DNA of 64,000 nt from the NCBI RefSeq assembly GCF_032337135.1, contig NZ_JAVXZZ010000001.1, positions 1,713,076 through 1,777,075 of the forward strand. The letters are read 5' to 3'. The notes under the pieces are model-generated. The model saw only the letters and a program-made list of their open reading frames with translations. It did no database searches and had not been told where the DNA came from. Shown piece after piece: positions 34,983 to 44,241 of this stretch. A program made the translations under genes and the position numbers. The DNA comes from Allorhodoferax sp032337135. GTDB taxonomy: Bacteria; Pseudomonadota; Gammaproteobacteria; Burkholderiales; Burkholderiaceae_C. Each line of letters begins with the position of its first letter. Position 1 is the first letter of the stretch.

Positions 34983-35416
34983 CAGTGGCCGAGGAGGGCA
35001 CCGCGGCGCCCGCTCCCATCGTCATCGACAACAACGTGGTGCTGGATCTGCTGGTGTTCTCGGACCCAGCCACCAGCGTGCTGAAGGACCAGCTGGCGGC
35101 GGGGCGCTGGCGCTGGATCGCCACGCGCTCCATGCGCGATGAACTGGCCGCCGTGCTGCAGTACCCGCACATGCAGCGCGTCATGGCCGCTCGGGGCATC
35201 GCACCCGATCAGGTGCTCGCCGCTGTGGATGCCGGGGTGCAGTGGCAAGAGCCCGCGCCCAAGGCCGTGGTGACCTGCAAGGACAAGGACGACCAGAAAT
35301 TCATCGACCTGGCCGTAGCCCATGGGGCCATGCTGCTGAGCAAGGACAAGGCCGTGCTGTGCATGCGAAAACGGCTGCTAACCCTTGGCGTGATTGTGCA
35401 GGCAGCTCTCAAATAG
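34979..35416 (+). CDS. PIN-domain protein (putative toxin family)
   Basis: 145 residues from the ATG overlapping the methyltransferase stop. PIN-like acidic residues are in VIDNNVVLDLLVF (about 13-25) and in CKDKDDQKFIDLAVA and LLSKDKAVL (about 100-125). This fits the family annotated as putative toxin component, PIN family. No antitoxin gene is adjacent, and the coupling to an rRNA methyltransferase suggests an RNA-processing or housekeeping role. The last 17 codons, including the stop, overlap repeat copy R7 read on the opposite strand. Confidence 0.8.
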   Translation: MTVAEEGTAAPAPIVIDNNVVLDLLVFSDPATSVLKDQLAAGRWRWIATRSMRDELAAVLQYPHMQRVMAARGIAPDQVLAAVDAGVQWQEPAPKAVVTCKDKDDQKFIDLAVAHGAMLLSKDKAVLCMRKRLLTLGVIVQAALK

Positions 35417-35423
35417 ATAGCGA
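35367..35423 (-). repeat. 57-nt dispersed repeat, copy R7 (PIN gene 3' end)
   Basis: Minus orientation: TCGCTAT at 1-7, GAGCTGCCTGC at 16-26, GGGTTAGCAGCC at 40-51. The PIN gene runs antisense through it and takes its last 16-17 codons and TAG stop from it. Confidence 0.7.
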
Positions 35424-35435
35424 CTGACGGCCGGT

Positions 35436-37100
35436 TCAGGCCGCCCGTATCTCGTGCTCCAGCACGCGTGCGTCGGGGCCGGGCAGGCCAAAGCTCTCCG
35501 GACTGGCCTTGGGCCAGCTGTGGCGGTAGATCGGCGGCAGCGCCTGCAAGTCGCTCTCCAGCAGCGCCCGGTCAGGCAGCTGGGTCAGGATCATCTGCGC
35601 CAGCGATTTCACGCGGTGGTCGGTGGAGCGGCGCACGATGTGGTGCGCGGTGATTTCGCTTGGGTGCTGCAGTCCGGCTGCCTGCACCAGTTCCTGCAGG
35701 GCATGCAGGGTCTGCTGGTGGAAGTTCATGACCCGCTGCGCCTTGTCACCCACCACCAGCGCCTTCTGGCGTATCGGGTCTTGCGTGGCCACCCCGGTGG
35801 GGCAGTGGCCGGTGTGGCAGGTCTGGGCCTGCAGGCAGCCCAGCGCGAACATGAAGCCGCGGGCGCTGTTGCACCAGTCGGCGCCCAGCGCCATCAGGCG
35901 GGCAATGTCGAAGGCGCTCACCACCTTGCCGGCGCAGCCGATGCGCACCTGGTCGCGCAGGCCCACACCGCGCAGCGTGTTGTGCACCAGCAGCAGGCCT
36001 TCCTGCAGCGGAGAGCCCATGTGGTTGATGAATTCCAGCGGTGCCGCGCCAGTGCCGCCTTCGGCACCGTCCACCACCACGAAGTCGGGCGTGATGCCGG
36101 TGGCCAGCATGGCCTTGACCATGGCAAACCATTCCCAGGGGTGACCGATGCACAGCTTGAATCCCACCGGTTTGCCACCCGACAGTTCGCGCAGGCGCTC
36201 GATGAAGTGCATCATTTCGATCGGTGTGGAAAACGCGCTGTGCGAAGCGGGCGACACGCAGTCCACCCCCACCGGCACGCCGCGGGCTTCGGCAATCTCG
36301 GGCGTCACCTTGGCGCCGGGCAACACACCGCCATGCCCTGGCTTGGCACCCTGGCTGAGCTTGATCTCGATCATCTTCACCTGGGGTTCACGCGCGTTGG
36401 CAGCGAACTTTTCGGCGTTGAAGGTGCCGTCGTCGTTGCGGCAGCCGAAGTAGCCCGAGCCGATCTCCCAGATCAGGTCGCCACCATGGGTGCGGTGGTG
36501 CTTGGAGATGGAGCCTTCGCCGGTGTCGTGCGCAAACCCCCCCATCTTGGCGCCCTTGTTGAGCGAGAGGATGGCGTTCGCGCTCAGGGCGCCGAAGCTC
36601 ATGGCCGAAATGTTGAAGACGCTCAGGGAGTATGGCTGGGCCCGACCGGCACCGACCAGTACACGGAAGTCGTGCGATTCCAGGTGCGTGGGCGAGACCG
36701 AATGGTTCATCCACTCGTAGCCCTCCTGGTGCACGTCGAGCTGGGTGCCGAAGGGGCGCTTGTCCGAGTCGCCCTTGGCGCGCTGGTACACCAGGCTGCG
36801 CTGGGCACGTGAGAACGGGTGGGCCTCGGTGTCGCTCTCGATGAAATACTGCCGGATCTCCGGGCGGATGAATTCGAGCGCGAAGCGCAGGTGCCCGATG
36901 ATGGGGTAGTTGCGCAAAATGGAGCGCTTGGGCTGGCGCACGTCGTAAATGCCTACCGCCACGAGCACGCCACAGGTCAGCAGCACCGGCCAACCCACCC
37001 CGAACGCAAGCACCGAGAACAGGCTCAGCAACAGGCCGAAGGCGCTGAGGGCGAACACCGTGTAGCGGACCGGGAAGAGAGAGTCGAGGTAGTGCAGCAT
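35436..37100 (-). CDS. FMN-binding glutamate synthase family protein
   Basis: 554 residues from the ATG at 37100 (MLHYLDSLFPVRYTVFALS); the upstream extension is rejected as lacking homologous features. Two N-terminal membrane helices (about 12-55) are followed by a GltB central-domain-like FMN barrel: GAKPGHGGVLPGAKVTPEIA, DGAEGGTGAAPLEFINHMG, and the Fe-S type cysteine stretch CLQAQTCHTGHCPTGVATQDP (in part). It lacks the amidotransferase domain of GltB. Such membrane-anchored proteins are widespread in proteobacteria, with no established substrate. Confidence 0.88.
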   Translation of the reverse strand: MLHYLDSLFPVRYTVFALSAFGLLLSLFSVLAFGVGWPVLLTCGVLVAVGIYDVRQPKRSILRNYPIIGHLRFALEFIRPEIRQYFIESDTEAHPFSRAQRSLVYQRAKGDSDKRPFGTQLDVHQEGYEWMNHSVSPTHLESHDFRVLVGAGRAQPYSLSVFNISAMSFGALSANAILSLNKGAKMGGFAHDTGEGSISKHHRTHGGDLIWEIGSGYFGCRNDDGTFNAEKFAANAREPQVKMIEIKLSQGAKPGHGGVLPGAKVTPEIAEARGVPVGVDCVSPASHSAFSTPIEMMHFIERLRELSGGKPVGFKLCIGHPWEWFAMVKAMLATGITPDFVVVDGAEGGTGAAPLEFINHMGSPLQEGLLLVHNTLRGVGLRDQVRIGCAGKVVSAFDIARLMALGADWCNSARGFMFALGCLQAQTCHTGHCPTGVATQDPIRQKALVVGDKAQRVMNFHQQTLHALQELVQAAGLQHPSEITAHHIVRRSTDHRVKSLAQMILTQLPDRALLESDLQALPPIYRHSWPKASPESFGLPGPDARVLEHEIRAA

Positions 37101-37199
37101 GCATGCAACATAGCAGTCCCGCGCCTTTTTGCACAGCGGGGTTTGCCATGAGGACGGCTTGCGGGCGCACAATAGCGGCCTTCCGATTCAAGGCCTGCC

Positions 37200-37997
<798 letters not shown>

Positions 37998-38112
37998 TGG
38001 GTAACGGGGTTTGGGGATAACCCCGATACCCAGCGCCTGAAATCGGGCACCCAATAGGCGCTTCATCGTTCCCTGCCGGCCCCTTGGGCCGGCATTCCTG
38101 CGGAGAAGCGCC

Positions 38113-40140
38113 ATGCCGTTCACTCTTTTCACGAGTCTGCGCAACAAGGTCATTGCCCTGGTTGGTGTGGTGGTGTTGCTGGGTCTGCTGCTGCAGACAG
38201 GAACCAACGTGTGGATCGGCAAGCGGCATGCCCTCGATGCCTTGGCCTCGCAGACCGGGGCGCTGGCACGCTCCCATGCGGAAAGCATAGGGGCCTGGAT
38301 TGCGGCACGGCAGTCGGTGGTGCGCAGTTTCAGCAGTGCGGCGACGGCCAGTGACCCGGTCCCCATGCTCGCGCAGGCCAAGATCGCCGGGGGTGTCGAT
38401 ACGGCCTATATCGGATTCCCCGACAAGCGCATCTTCTTCTCGGAGAAGCAGGACCTGCCCGCCGATTACGACCCCACAGCGCGGCCCTGGTACCAGCAGG
38501 CCGCAGCTGCGGGTGGCATGGTGCTGACCCCGCCCTACGTGGACGCCTCCAGCAAGAAGCTCGTCATCACCTTTGCCAATGCCGTCAAGGACGGCAACAC
38601 GCTGCAGGCGGTGGCGGCGCTGGACGTCTTCATGGACGGCATTTCGACCAACATCGCCTCGATCCGCCCCACGCCCAGCACCTTCGGCTTCCTGGTCAAC
38701 AAGGCCGGGCAGATCATGGTGCACGAGGATGTGGCCTTGGTACTCAAGCCCGCCACGGCAGTTGCCGATGGCCTGGGTGACGTATCCGCCTTGGCAGGCA
38801 AGGGCCTGGTCGAGATGCCTGTGGCCGGTAGCGCACGCCTGCTGCTGGTGGAGCCGGTGAAGGGCACGGACTGGTTCCTGGTGATTGCCTTGCACCGCGA
38901 CGAGGCTTTGGCTGGAATTTCGGCCTTGGCCACCAATTCGCTGGTCAGCAGCGTGGGCATTGCGGTCGTGGCGGTGATCCTGGTCGGCATGCTGCTCACC
39001 CGCTTGCTGGCGCGCATGATGGCCCTGCGCGATGCCATGCAGGACATCGGCTCGGGCCATGGCGATCTGTCCAAGCGTTTGTCCACCCAGGGCAATGACG
39101 AATTGGCGGCCATCGCCGTGGGCTACAACCAGTTTGTGGAGAAGATGCACGAGGTACTGGTGCAGGTGCGGCGCAGTGCGGAATCCGTCGCCATGGCCTC
39201 CGCCGAAATCGCCCAAGGCAACAACGACCTCTCCGCCCGCACCGAGCAACAGGCTGCGGCCATTGAAGAGACCAACGCCTCCATGAGCGAACTCGGCGGC
39301 ACCGTGAACCAGAACGCCGACGCCGCCCGCCAGGCCAACCAGCTCGCCACCAACGCATCGAGCGTGGCCGTGCAAGGGGGCGAAGTCGTCGGCCGGGTCG
39401 TCGACACCATGAAGGACATCAACGACTCCAGTCGCAAGATCGCCGACATCATCTCGGTGATTGACGGCATCGCCTTCCAGACCAACATCCTGGCGCTGAA
39501 CGCTGCGGTCGAAGCCGCGCGTGCCGGTGAGCAGGGCCGTGGCTTTGCGGTGGTGGCCTCCGAAGTGCGCGCCCTGGCCGGACGCTCGGCCGAAGCCGCC
39601 AAGGAAATCAAGGCCCTGATCACCGCCAGTGTGGAGAAAGTCGAACACGGCACCACCCTGGTGGACCAGGCCGGTAGCACCATGACCGAAGTCGTGGCCT
39701 CGATCCAGCGCGTCACCGACATCATGGGCGAGATCAGCGCTGCTTCCAACGAACAGAGCTTGGGCGTGAGCCAGATCAGCGAGGCCATTGGCTCCATGGA
39801 CCAGACCACGCAGCAGAACGCGGCGCTGGTGGAAGAAATGGCGGCTGCGGCATCGAGCCTGAAGTCCCAAGCGCAGGAGCTGGTGCAGACCGTGGCGGTG
39901 TTCAAGCTCGCAGAAGGCCACCAGGCCCCAAGCAAGATGCAGGTGCGTGCACCGCACTCCAGTGCCAAGCCCTTCGCAGGCACCGACCGCCGCGGTGGCG
40001 GCATACCGCAAGGTGCTGCGGCCCGTGCACCTGCTCCAGCGCCCAAACCAGCGCCGAAGCCCGCGCAGATTGCTGCGGCCAAGCCGGCACCCGCACCCAA
40101 GGCCGCTGCCAGGGGCGACGACGATTGGGAGACTTTCTGA
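38113..40140 (+). CDS. Methyl-accepting chemotaxis protein 3 (dCache sensor, likely amino-acid receptor)
   Basis: 675-residue receptor. Helix 1 is about 13-33 and helix 2 about 275-297. The periplasmic double-Cache sensor contains DYDPTARPWYQQA, then PPYVDASSKKLVITFA and AALDVFMDG. The R-x-WY, Y-x-D and following Asp pattern matches the dCache amino-acid-binding motif of receptors such as PctA, so amino-acid sensing is likely (inference). The signalling domain is nearly identical to receptor 5. A Pro/Ala linker precedes the DDWETF CheR/CheB tail. Confidence 0.93.
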   Translation: MPFTLFTSLRNKVIALVGVVVLLGLLLQTGTNVWIGKRHALDALASQTGALARSHAESIGAWIAARQSVVRSFSSAATASDPVPMLAQAKIAGGVDTAYIGFPDKRIFFSEKQDLPADYDPTARPWYQQAAAAGGMVLTPPYVDASSKKLVITFANAVKDGNTLQAVAALDVFMDGISTNIASIRPTPSTFGFLVNKAGQIMVHEDVALVLKPATAVADGLGDVSALAGKGLVEMPVAGSARLLLVEPVKGTDWFLVIALHRDEALAGISALATNSLVSSVGIAVVAVILVGMLLTRLLARMMALRDAMQDIGSGHGDLSKRLSTQGNDELAAIAVGYNQFVEKMHEVLVQVRRSAESVAMASAEIAQGNNDLSARTEQQAAAIEETNASMSELGGTVNQNADAARQANQLATNASSVAVQGGEVVGRVVDTMKDINDSSRKIADIISVIDGIAFQTNILALNAAVEAARAGEQGRGFAVVASEVRALAGRSAEAAKEIKALITASVEKVEHGTTLVDQAGSTMTEVVASIQRVTDIMGEISAASNEQSLGVSQISEAIGSMDQTTQQNAALVEEMAAAASSLKSQAQELVQTVAVFKLAEGHQAPSKMQVRAPHSSAKPFAGTDRRGGGIPQGAAARAPAPAPKPAPKPAQIAAAKPAPAPKAAARGDDDWETF

Positions 40141-40165
40141 GCTGTTTTGGCCTCTTGCTATAGGT

Positions 40166-40222
40166 CAAAACGCCTTGTATCCCGCGTAGGAAATGCGCAA
40201 TCAGCTATGGATTAAGTAGCAA
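40166..40222 (-). repeat. 57-nt dispersed repeat, copy R8 (hydrolase 3' end)
   Basis: Minus orientation: TTGCTACTTAA at 1-11, ATAGCTGATTGCGCA at 15-29, CTACGCGGG at 34-42. The hydrolase stop codon TAA is positions 9-11 of the element; the rest lies in the gap before receptor 3. Confidence 0.8.
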
Positions 40223-41129
40223 CTGCGCAGCTTGAGAAAAATCGGTGCAGCGCCTCGGCCGTTGCCTCGGGCAATTCCTCGGGAATGAAGTGACCCGCAG
40301 GCATCGCTGAGCCTTCCACCCGACCGCTGCACTGGGCCTGCCACAAGGCCATGGGGTCGAACAGGCGCGCGATGACCCCACGCGCACCCCACAGAGCCAG
40401 CAGGTCGCAGGCAATCTTCTGTCCTTGGGTGCGGCTGGCAGCGTCATGCTCCAGGTCGATGCTGGCGCCCGCGCGGTAGTCTTCGCAGATAGCGTGGATG
40501 GTGCCGGGTAGCTGGAAGCAGCGCTCGTATTCGCGCAGGGCCTCGGGTTCCACATGGCCCATGCCACCACTGCCCCAGCCGCCCAGTTTGTGGTGCAGGT
40601 AGGGCAGGGGCGCACCGCCGATCATGGTTTCTGGCAGCGGTGCGGGTTGGGTCAGATGGAACCAGTGGTAGTAGGCCTGGGCCAACTCGAAGCTGGTGGC
40701 GGCGTAGATGTCGAAGGTGGGCACGATATCGATGACGCACAGGGCCCGCACCCGCTGTGGTGCGTCGAGTGCCCAGCGGTGGGCCACGCGCCCACCCCGG
40801 TCGTGTCCGCATACGAAGCATTGGTCAATGCCGAGCGCATCCATCACCGCTTCCATGTCCGCCGCCATGGTGCGCTTGGCGTAGGCGAGATGTCGGTCGT
40901 CGCCTGGTGGTTTGCCGGAGTCGCCGTAGCCGCGCAAATCGGGGATCACCAGAAAAAAGTGCTGCCGCAATTGCTGGGCCACCCGGCGCCACATTACGTG
41001 GGTCTGGGGAAAACCGTGGAGCAACACCAACGCAGGGCGAGTGCCCCGCGGACCCACATCCACACGAAGGTGGATCGGCACGCCGGCCGCGTGGAAGGTC
41101 TTTTCGACGAAATGCTCAAAACCGTGCAT
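40212..41129 (-). CDS. Alpha/beta hydrolase, haloacetate-dehalogenase-like
   Basis: 305 residues from the ATG at 41129. Oxyanion motif LLHGFPQTHVMWRR; nucleophile elbow GHDRGGRVAHR with Asp; the DLRGYGDSGKP loop; catalytic His in AGHFIPEE. The cap has DIVPTFDIYAATSFELAQAYYHWF, where the Trp of HWF sits where fluoroacetate dehalogenases contact the halide. This fits the haloacetate/fluoroacetate dehalogenase family, but epoxide hydrolases are similar. The stop codon comes from repeat copy R8. Confidence 0.82.
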   Translation of the reverse strand: MHGFEHFVEKTFHAAGVPIHLRVDVGPRGTRPALVLLHGFPQTHVMWRRVAQQLRQHFFLVIPDLRGYGDSGKPPGDDRHLAYAKRTMAADMEAVMDALGIDQCFVCGHDRGGRVAHRWALDAPQRVRALCVIDIVPTFDIYAATSFELAQAYYHWFHLTQPAPLPETMIGGAPLPYLHHKLGGWGSGGMGHVEPEALREYERCFQLPGTIHAICEDYRAGASIDLEHDAASRTQGQKIACDLLALWGARGVIARLFDPMALWQAQCSGRVEGSAMPAGHFIPEELPEATAEALHRFFSSCAVAT

Positions 41130-41387
41130 GACTGTCCCCGCTCGTGGATCTGGCTTGTGCCATCCGTGGGTGGCGCTCAAAGTGCGCTGCCATTATCGGC
41201 CGTACTCTTGTCAGGCACCTGTCACGCGATGGGAGCACAGTCGGCGCTGCTGTCGCCCATGCATACTTGCCCCGGTACCTTGCTGTGAATTGGGGGCATT
41301 TCTGGCAAGCGGACATAAGCGGTGGTAGGGTTGACCTACCATTGAGCGTGAGGTGGCACGGTGCCCTCCACTATTTTGAGGTTTTGC

Positions 41388-43148
41388 ATGAATTTGTCTG
41401 ACACACGTATTTCGACCCGCCTGGCATTCGGCTTCGGTCTCATGGCGTTGCTGATCCTCATCCTGGGGCTGAGTTCACTGCTCAAGGCGGTTTCGGTGAA
41501 TGATGCTTTTTTGTTGACTGTCGAGGACCGGGTCCCCAAGATAGATGCCGCGCGCGACATCAAGGACAACCTCAACATCGTTGCGCGGGCCTCGCGCAAC
41601 ATGTTGCTGATGCAAGACCCCGCCGAAAGCGCCAAGGAAGGGGAGCTCATCCTCAAGGTGCGCGGCGACACCACTCAGATCTACCAGAAACTGGAGGCTT
41701 CGATCCAGTCCGACGATGGCAAGGCCATGCTGGCAAAGACGGTTGAGGTGCGCAAAGCGTACAACGCTGCGTTGGATAACGTGCTGGAAGCGGTCAAGAG
41801 TGGCAACCAGGAAGAAGGAGTCAAGGTATTGCTGGGCCCGGTACGGGAGGCGCAGCAAGGCTACATGGCCGCTCTGGATGAGCTGATCCGATTCGAGGAG
41901 CACCTGACAGAACAGTCGATGAAGGACGTCAAGTCCGATATCAGCACGCTCAAGCTGACCATCGTGGTGTGCCTGCTCGTCTCCTTGGCCTGCGCTGTGC
42001 TCATGGGTACCTGGATCACCCGTTCCATCTCGGGGCCGATCAATGAGGCGGTGTCCGTGGCGCGTGCGGTGGCGGGCGGGGACCTGACGACGGTGGTGAC
42101 AAGCCAAGGCAAGAATGAGACCGGGCAGCTGCTCCAGGCTCTGCACGACATGCAGGTCAGCCTCATCGGCATCGTACAAAGCGTGCGACAGGGCTCGGAG
42201 AGCGTGTCCACGGCCAGTGCCGAGATTGCCCAAGGCAACAACGACCTGTCGGCCCGCACCGAAAGCCAGGCCAGCTCGCTGGAAGAAACGGCGGCTTCGA
42301 TGGAAGAGCTGAGCTCGACCGTGAAGCAGAACGCCGACAGCGCGCGTCAGGCCAACCAGCTTTCCGCCAATGCTTCCATGGTGGCGCAGAACGGGGGCGA
42401 GGTGGTGGGGCAGGTGGTGCACACCATGCGCGACATCAACGACTCCAGCCGCAAGATCGCCGACATCATCTCGGTGATTGACGGTATCGCCTTCCAGACC
42501 AACATCCTGGCGCTGAACGCTGCGGTGGAAGCCGCCCGCGCCGGGGAACAGGGCCGTGGCTTTGCGGTGGTGGCCTCCGAAGTGCGCGCCCTGGCTGGAC
42601 GCAGCGCCGAAGCGGCCAAGGAAATCAAGACCCTGATCAACGCCAGTGTGGAAAAGGTAGAACACGGCACCGCCCTGGTGGACCAGGCGGGTGCCACCAT
42701 GACCGAGGTGGTGGAGGCCATCGGCCGTGTGACGCAGCTGATGGGCGAAATCGACTCGGCCAGCAACGAGCAGGCTGCCGGTGTGGCCCAGGTCGGCGAA
42801 GCCGTATCGCAGATGGACCAGGTGACGCAGCAGAATGCCGCGCTGGTGGAGGAAATGGCCGCGGCGGCGTCCAGTCTCAAGACCCAGTCGCAGGAGCTCG
42901 TCAAGACCGTGGCCTTCTTCAAGCTTGCGGACGGCCATGTGGCGCCCAGCAAGTTGCAGGTGCGCGCACCCACCGCAGCCGGCAGGCCCTTTGCCGGCCC
43001 GGAACGTCGCGCCGGTGGCATTCCCAAAGGGGCCGCTGCGCGTGCATCCAGCACCCCGCCCAAGGCACCGGTGGTGCTGGCGACTGCCAAGCCAGCGCCC
43101 AAGGCAACCTCCAGCGCTACGGCGGATGACGACTGGGAGACGTTCTGA
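41388..43148 (+). CDS. Methyl-accepting chemotaxis protein 4 (DDWETF tail)
   Basis: 586-residue receptor starting MNLSDTRISTRLAFGFGL. Helix 1 is about 11-33 and helix 2 about 188-210. The four-helix periplasmic sensor includes DIKDNLNIVARASRNMLLMQD, a pattern seen in the 4HB_MCP_1 group. HAMP and signalling domains are complete, and a Pro/Ala linker ends in DDDWETF. It lies downstream of a haloacetate-dehalogenase-like gene on the other strand; any functional link is unproven. A hairpin follows. Confidence 0.93.
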   Translation: MNLSDTRISTRLAFGFGLMALLILILGLSSLLKAVSVNDAFLLTVEDRVPKIDAARDIKDNLNIVARASRNMLLMQDPAESAKEGELILKVRGDTTQIYQKLEASIQSDDGKAMLAKTVEVRKAYNAALDNVLEAVKSGNQEEGVKVLLGPVREAQQGYMAALDELIRFEEHLTEQSMKDVKSDISTLKLTIVVCLLVSLACAVLMGTWITRSISGPINEAVSVARAVAGGDLTTVVTSQGKNETGQLLQALHDMQVSLIGIVQSVRQGSESVSTASAEIAQGNNDLSARTESQASSLEETAASMEELSSTVKQNADSARQANQLSANASMVAQNGGEVVGQVVHTMRDINDSSRKIADIISVIDGIAFQTNILALNAAVEAARAGEQGRGFAVVASEVRALAGRSAEAAKEIKTLINASVEKVEHGTALVDQAGATMTEVVEAIGRVTQLMGEIDSASNEQAAGVAQVGEAVSQMDQVTQQNAALVEEMAAAASSLKTQSQELVKTVAFFKLADGHVAPSKLQVRAPTAAGRPFAGPERRAGGIPKGAAARASSTPPKAPVVLATAKPAPKATSSATADDDWETF

Positions 43149-43202
43149 TTCCCTCGGTTCCAAGGCAGTAGTTCGCCCGAAGATCGCACAGATAGGGCGT
43201 TT

Positions 43203-43225
43203 GGCGCTACCGCTGCGGTAGCGCC
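43203..43225. terminator. Hairpin between receptor 4 and LysR genes
   Basis: 9-bp inverted repeat GGCGCTACC / GGTAGCGCC with a 5-nt loop, between convergent genes. No long T run, so it is a plausible but weak terminator. Confidence 0.55.
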
Positions 43226-43237
43226 CTGTTCCCGGAT

Positions 43238-44125
43238 TCAGAGCCGCGGTGGTAGTGCTTCAGCCAGGAAGTCGTACACCGCGCGGATGCGCGCATTGGT
43301 GCGGATTTCGCGGTGCACCGCCAGCCACATGGGCAGGGCCGGAATGCGCAGCTGCTGGGGCAGCAGCTTCACCATGGCGGGGTCGTCGCGCACGGTGTAG
43401 TCGGCCAGAAAACCTACACCGTAGCCGGCCTGGGCGGCACGCACCTGGACCACGAAATCGTCGCTGCGCAGGGCAAAGTGCTGAGGGGTCGCGGCGAAAC
43501 CCATGGCCGCAAAACCGCGCAGGATGCTGGTGTCGGTGTCACTGCCGATGAGGTCCAGTGCCAGCAGGTCCTGCGGGCTGCGCAGCGGCGGGTGGCGCGC
43601 CAGGTAGTCGCGGTGGGCCCAGGCGCCCAACTGCACTTCGCCGATCTTGCGCGCCACCAGGCTGCCCTGCTCCGGGCGCACCATGCGCACGGCAATGTCG
43701 GCTTCGCGGCGCAACAGGTTGCTGACCTGGTTGCTGGCAACCAGCTCCACGGCAATGCCAGGCAAGGCCAGTCGCATGGCGGCCAGCACCTGCGGCAAAA
43801 GATGGACGGCGACAGGTACGCTGGCGGTGATGCGCACTGTGCCGGTGGTTTCGGTGTGGGCGCCGCCCACCCGGTGGGCCAGCGCCTGTGCCCCTTGCTC
43901 CATGGCGCGGGCGCTGTCGGCCAGACCCAGTGCGGTGGCGGTGGGTACCAGCGCGCGCCCGGTACGTTCGAACAACACCACGCCCAGCTGGCTTTCCAGC
44001 TCGGCGATGTGTCGGCCCAAGGTGGGTTGGCTGGTGTTCAGCGCCCGCGCCGCGGCCAGCAAGCTGCCGTGGTCCAGCACCGCGAGAAACGAGCGCACCA
44101 GGCTCCAGTCAAACCGTGGGTTCAT
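43238..44125 (-). CDS. LysR-family transcriptional regulator
   Basis: 295 residues. The winged HTH is at about 5-65 (SLLAAARALNTSQPTLGRHIAELESQLG in part). The effector-binding half contains VRITASVPVAVHLLPQVL and ADIAVRMVRPEQGSLVARKIG. Divergently transcribed from an epimerase-like gene with a 116-bp low-GC gap, which suggests it controls that gene, as LysR regulators often do. Confidence 0.88.
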   Translation of the reverse strand: MNPRFDWSLVRSFLAVLDHGSLLAAARALNTSQPTLGRHIAELESQLGVVLFERTGRALVPTATALGLADSARAMEQGAQALAHRVGGAHTETTGTVRITASVPVAVHLLPQVLAAMRLALPGIAVELVASNQVSNLLRREADIAVRMVRPEQGSLVARKIGEVQLGAWAHRDYLARHPPLRSPQDLLALDLIGSDTDTSILRGFAAMGFAATPQHFALRSDDFVVQVRAAQAGYGVGFLADYTVRDDPAMVKLLPQQLRIPALPMWLAVHREIRTNARIRAVYDFLAEALPPRL

Positions 44126-44164
44126 GGCATGTATTCAAAAATGCATTGCTGATATGAACAATTA

Positions 44165-44176
44165 TGCAATTGTGCA
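44165..44176. promoter_or_regulatory. Putative LysR operator
   Basis: Near-palindrome TGCAATTGTGCA in an AT-rich gap between the LysR regulator and the epimerase gene. It carries a T-N-A type spacing common in LysR binding sites. Proposed from position and symmetry only. Confidence 0.35.
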
Positions 44177-44241
44177 AATCAATGCGCATCCCCAGAATTC
44201 CATGCATTCCACTTCCGTTCCGACATTCCTTGGAGATGCAC

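Noticed and set aside
43203..43225. Possible twelfth repeat copy at the hairpin after receptor 4
   Set aside because: Contains GCTAC but the other anchors at fixed spacing are missing.
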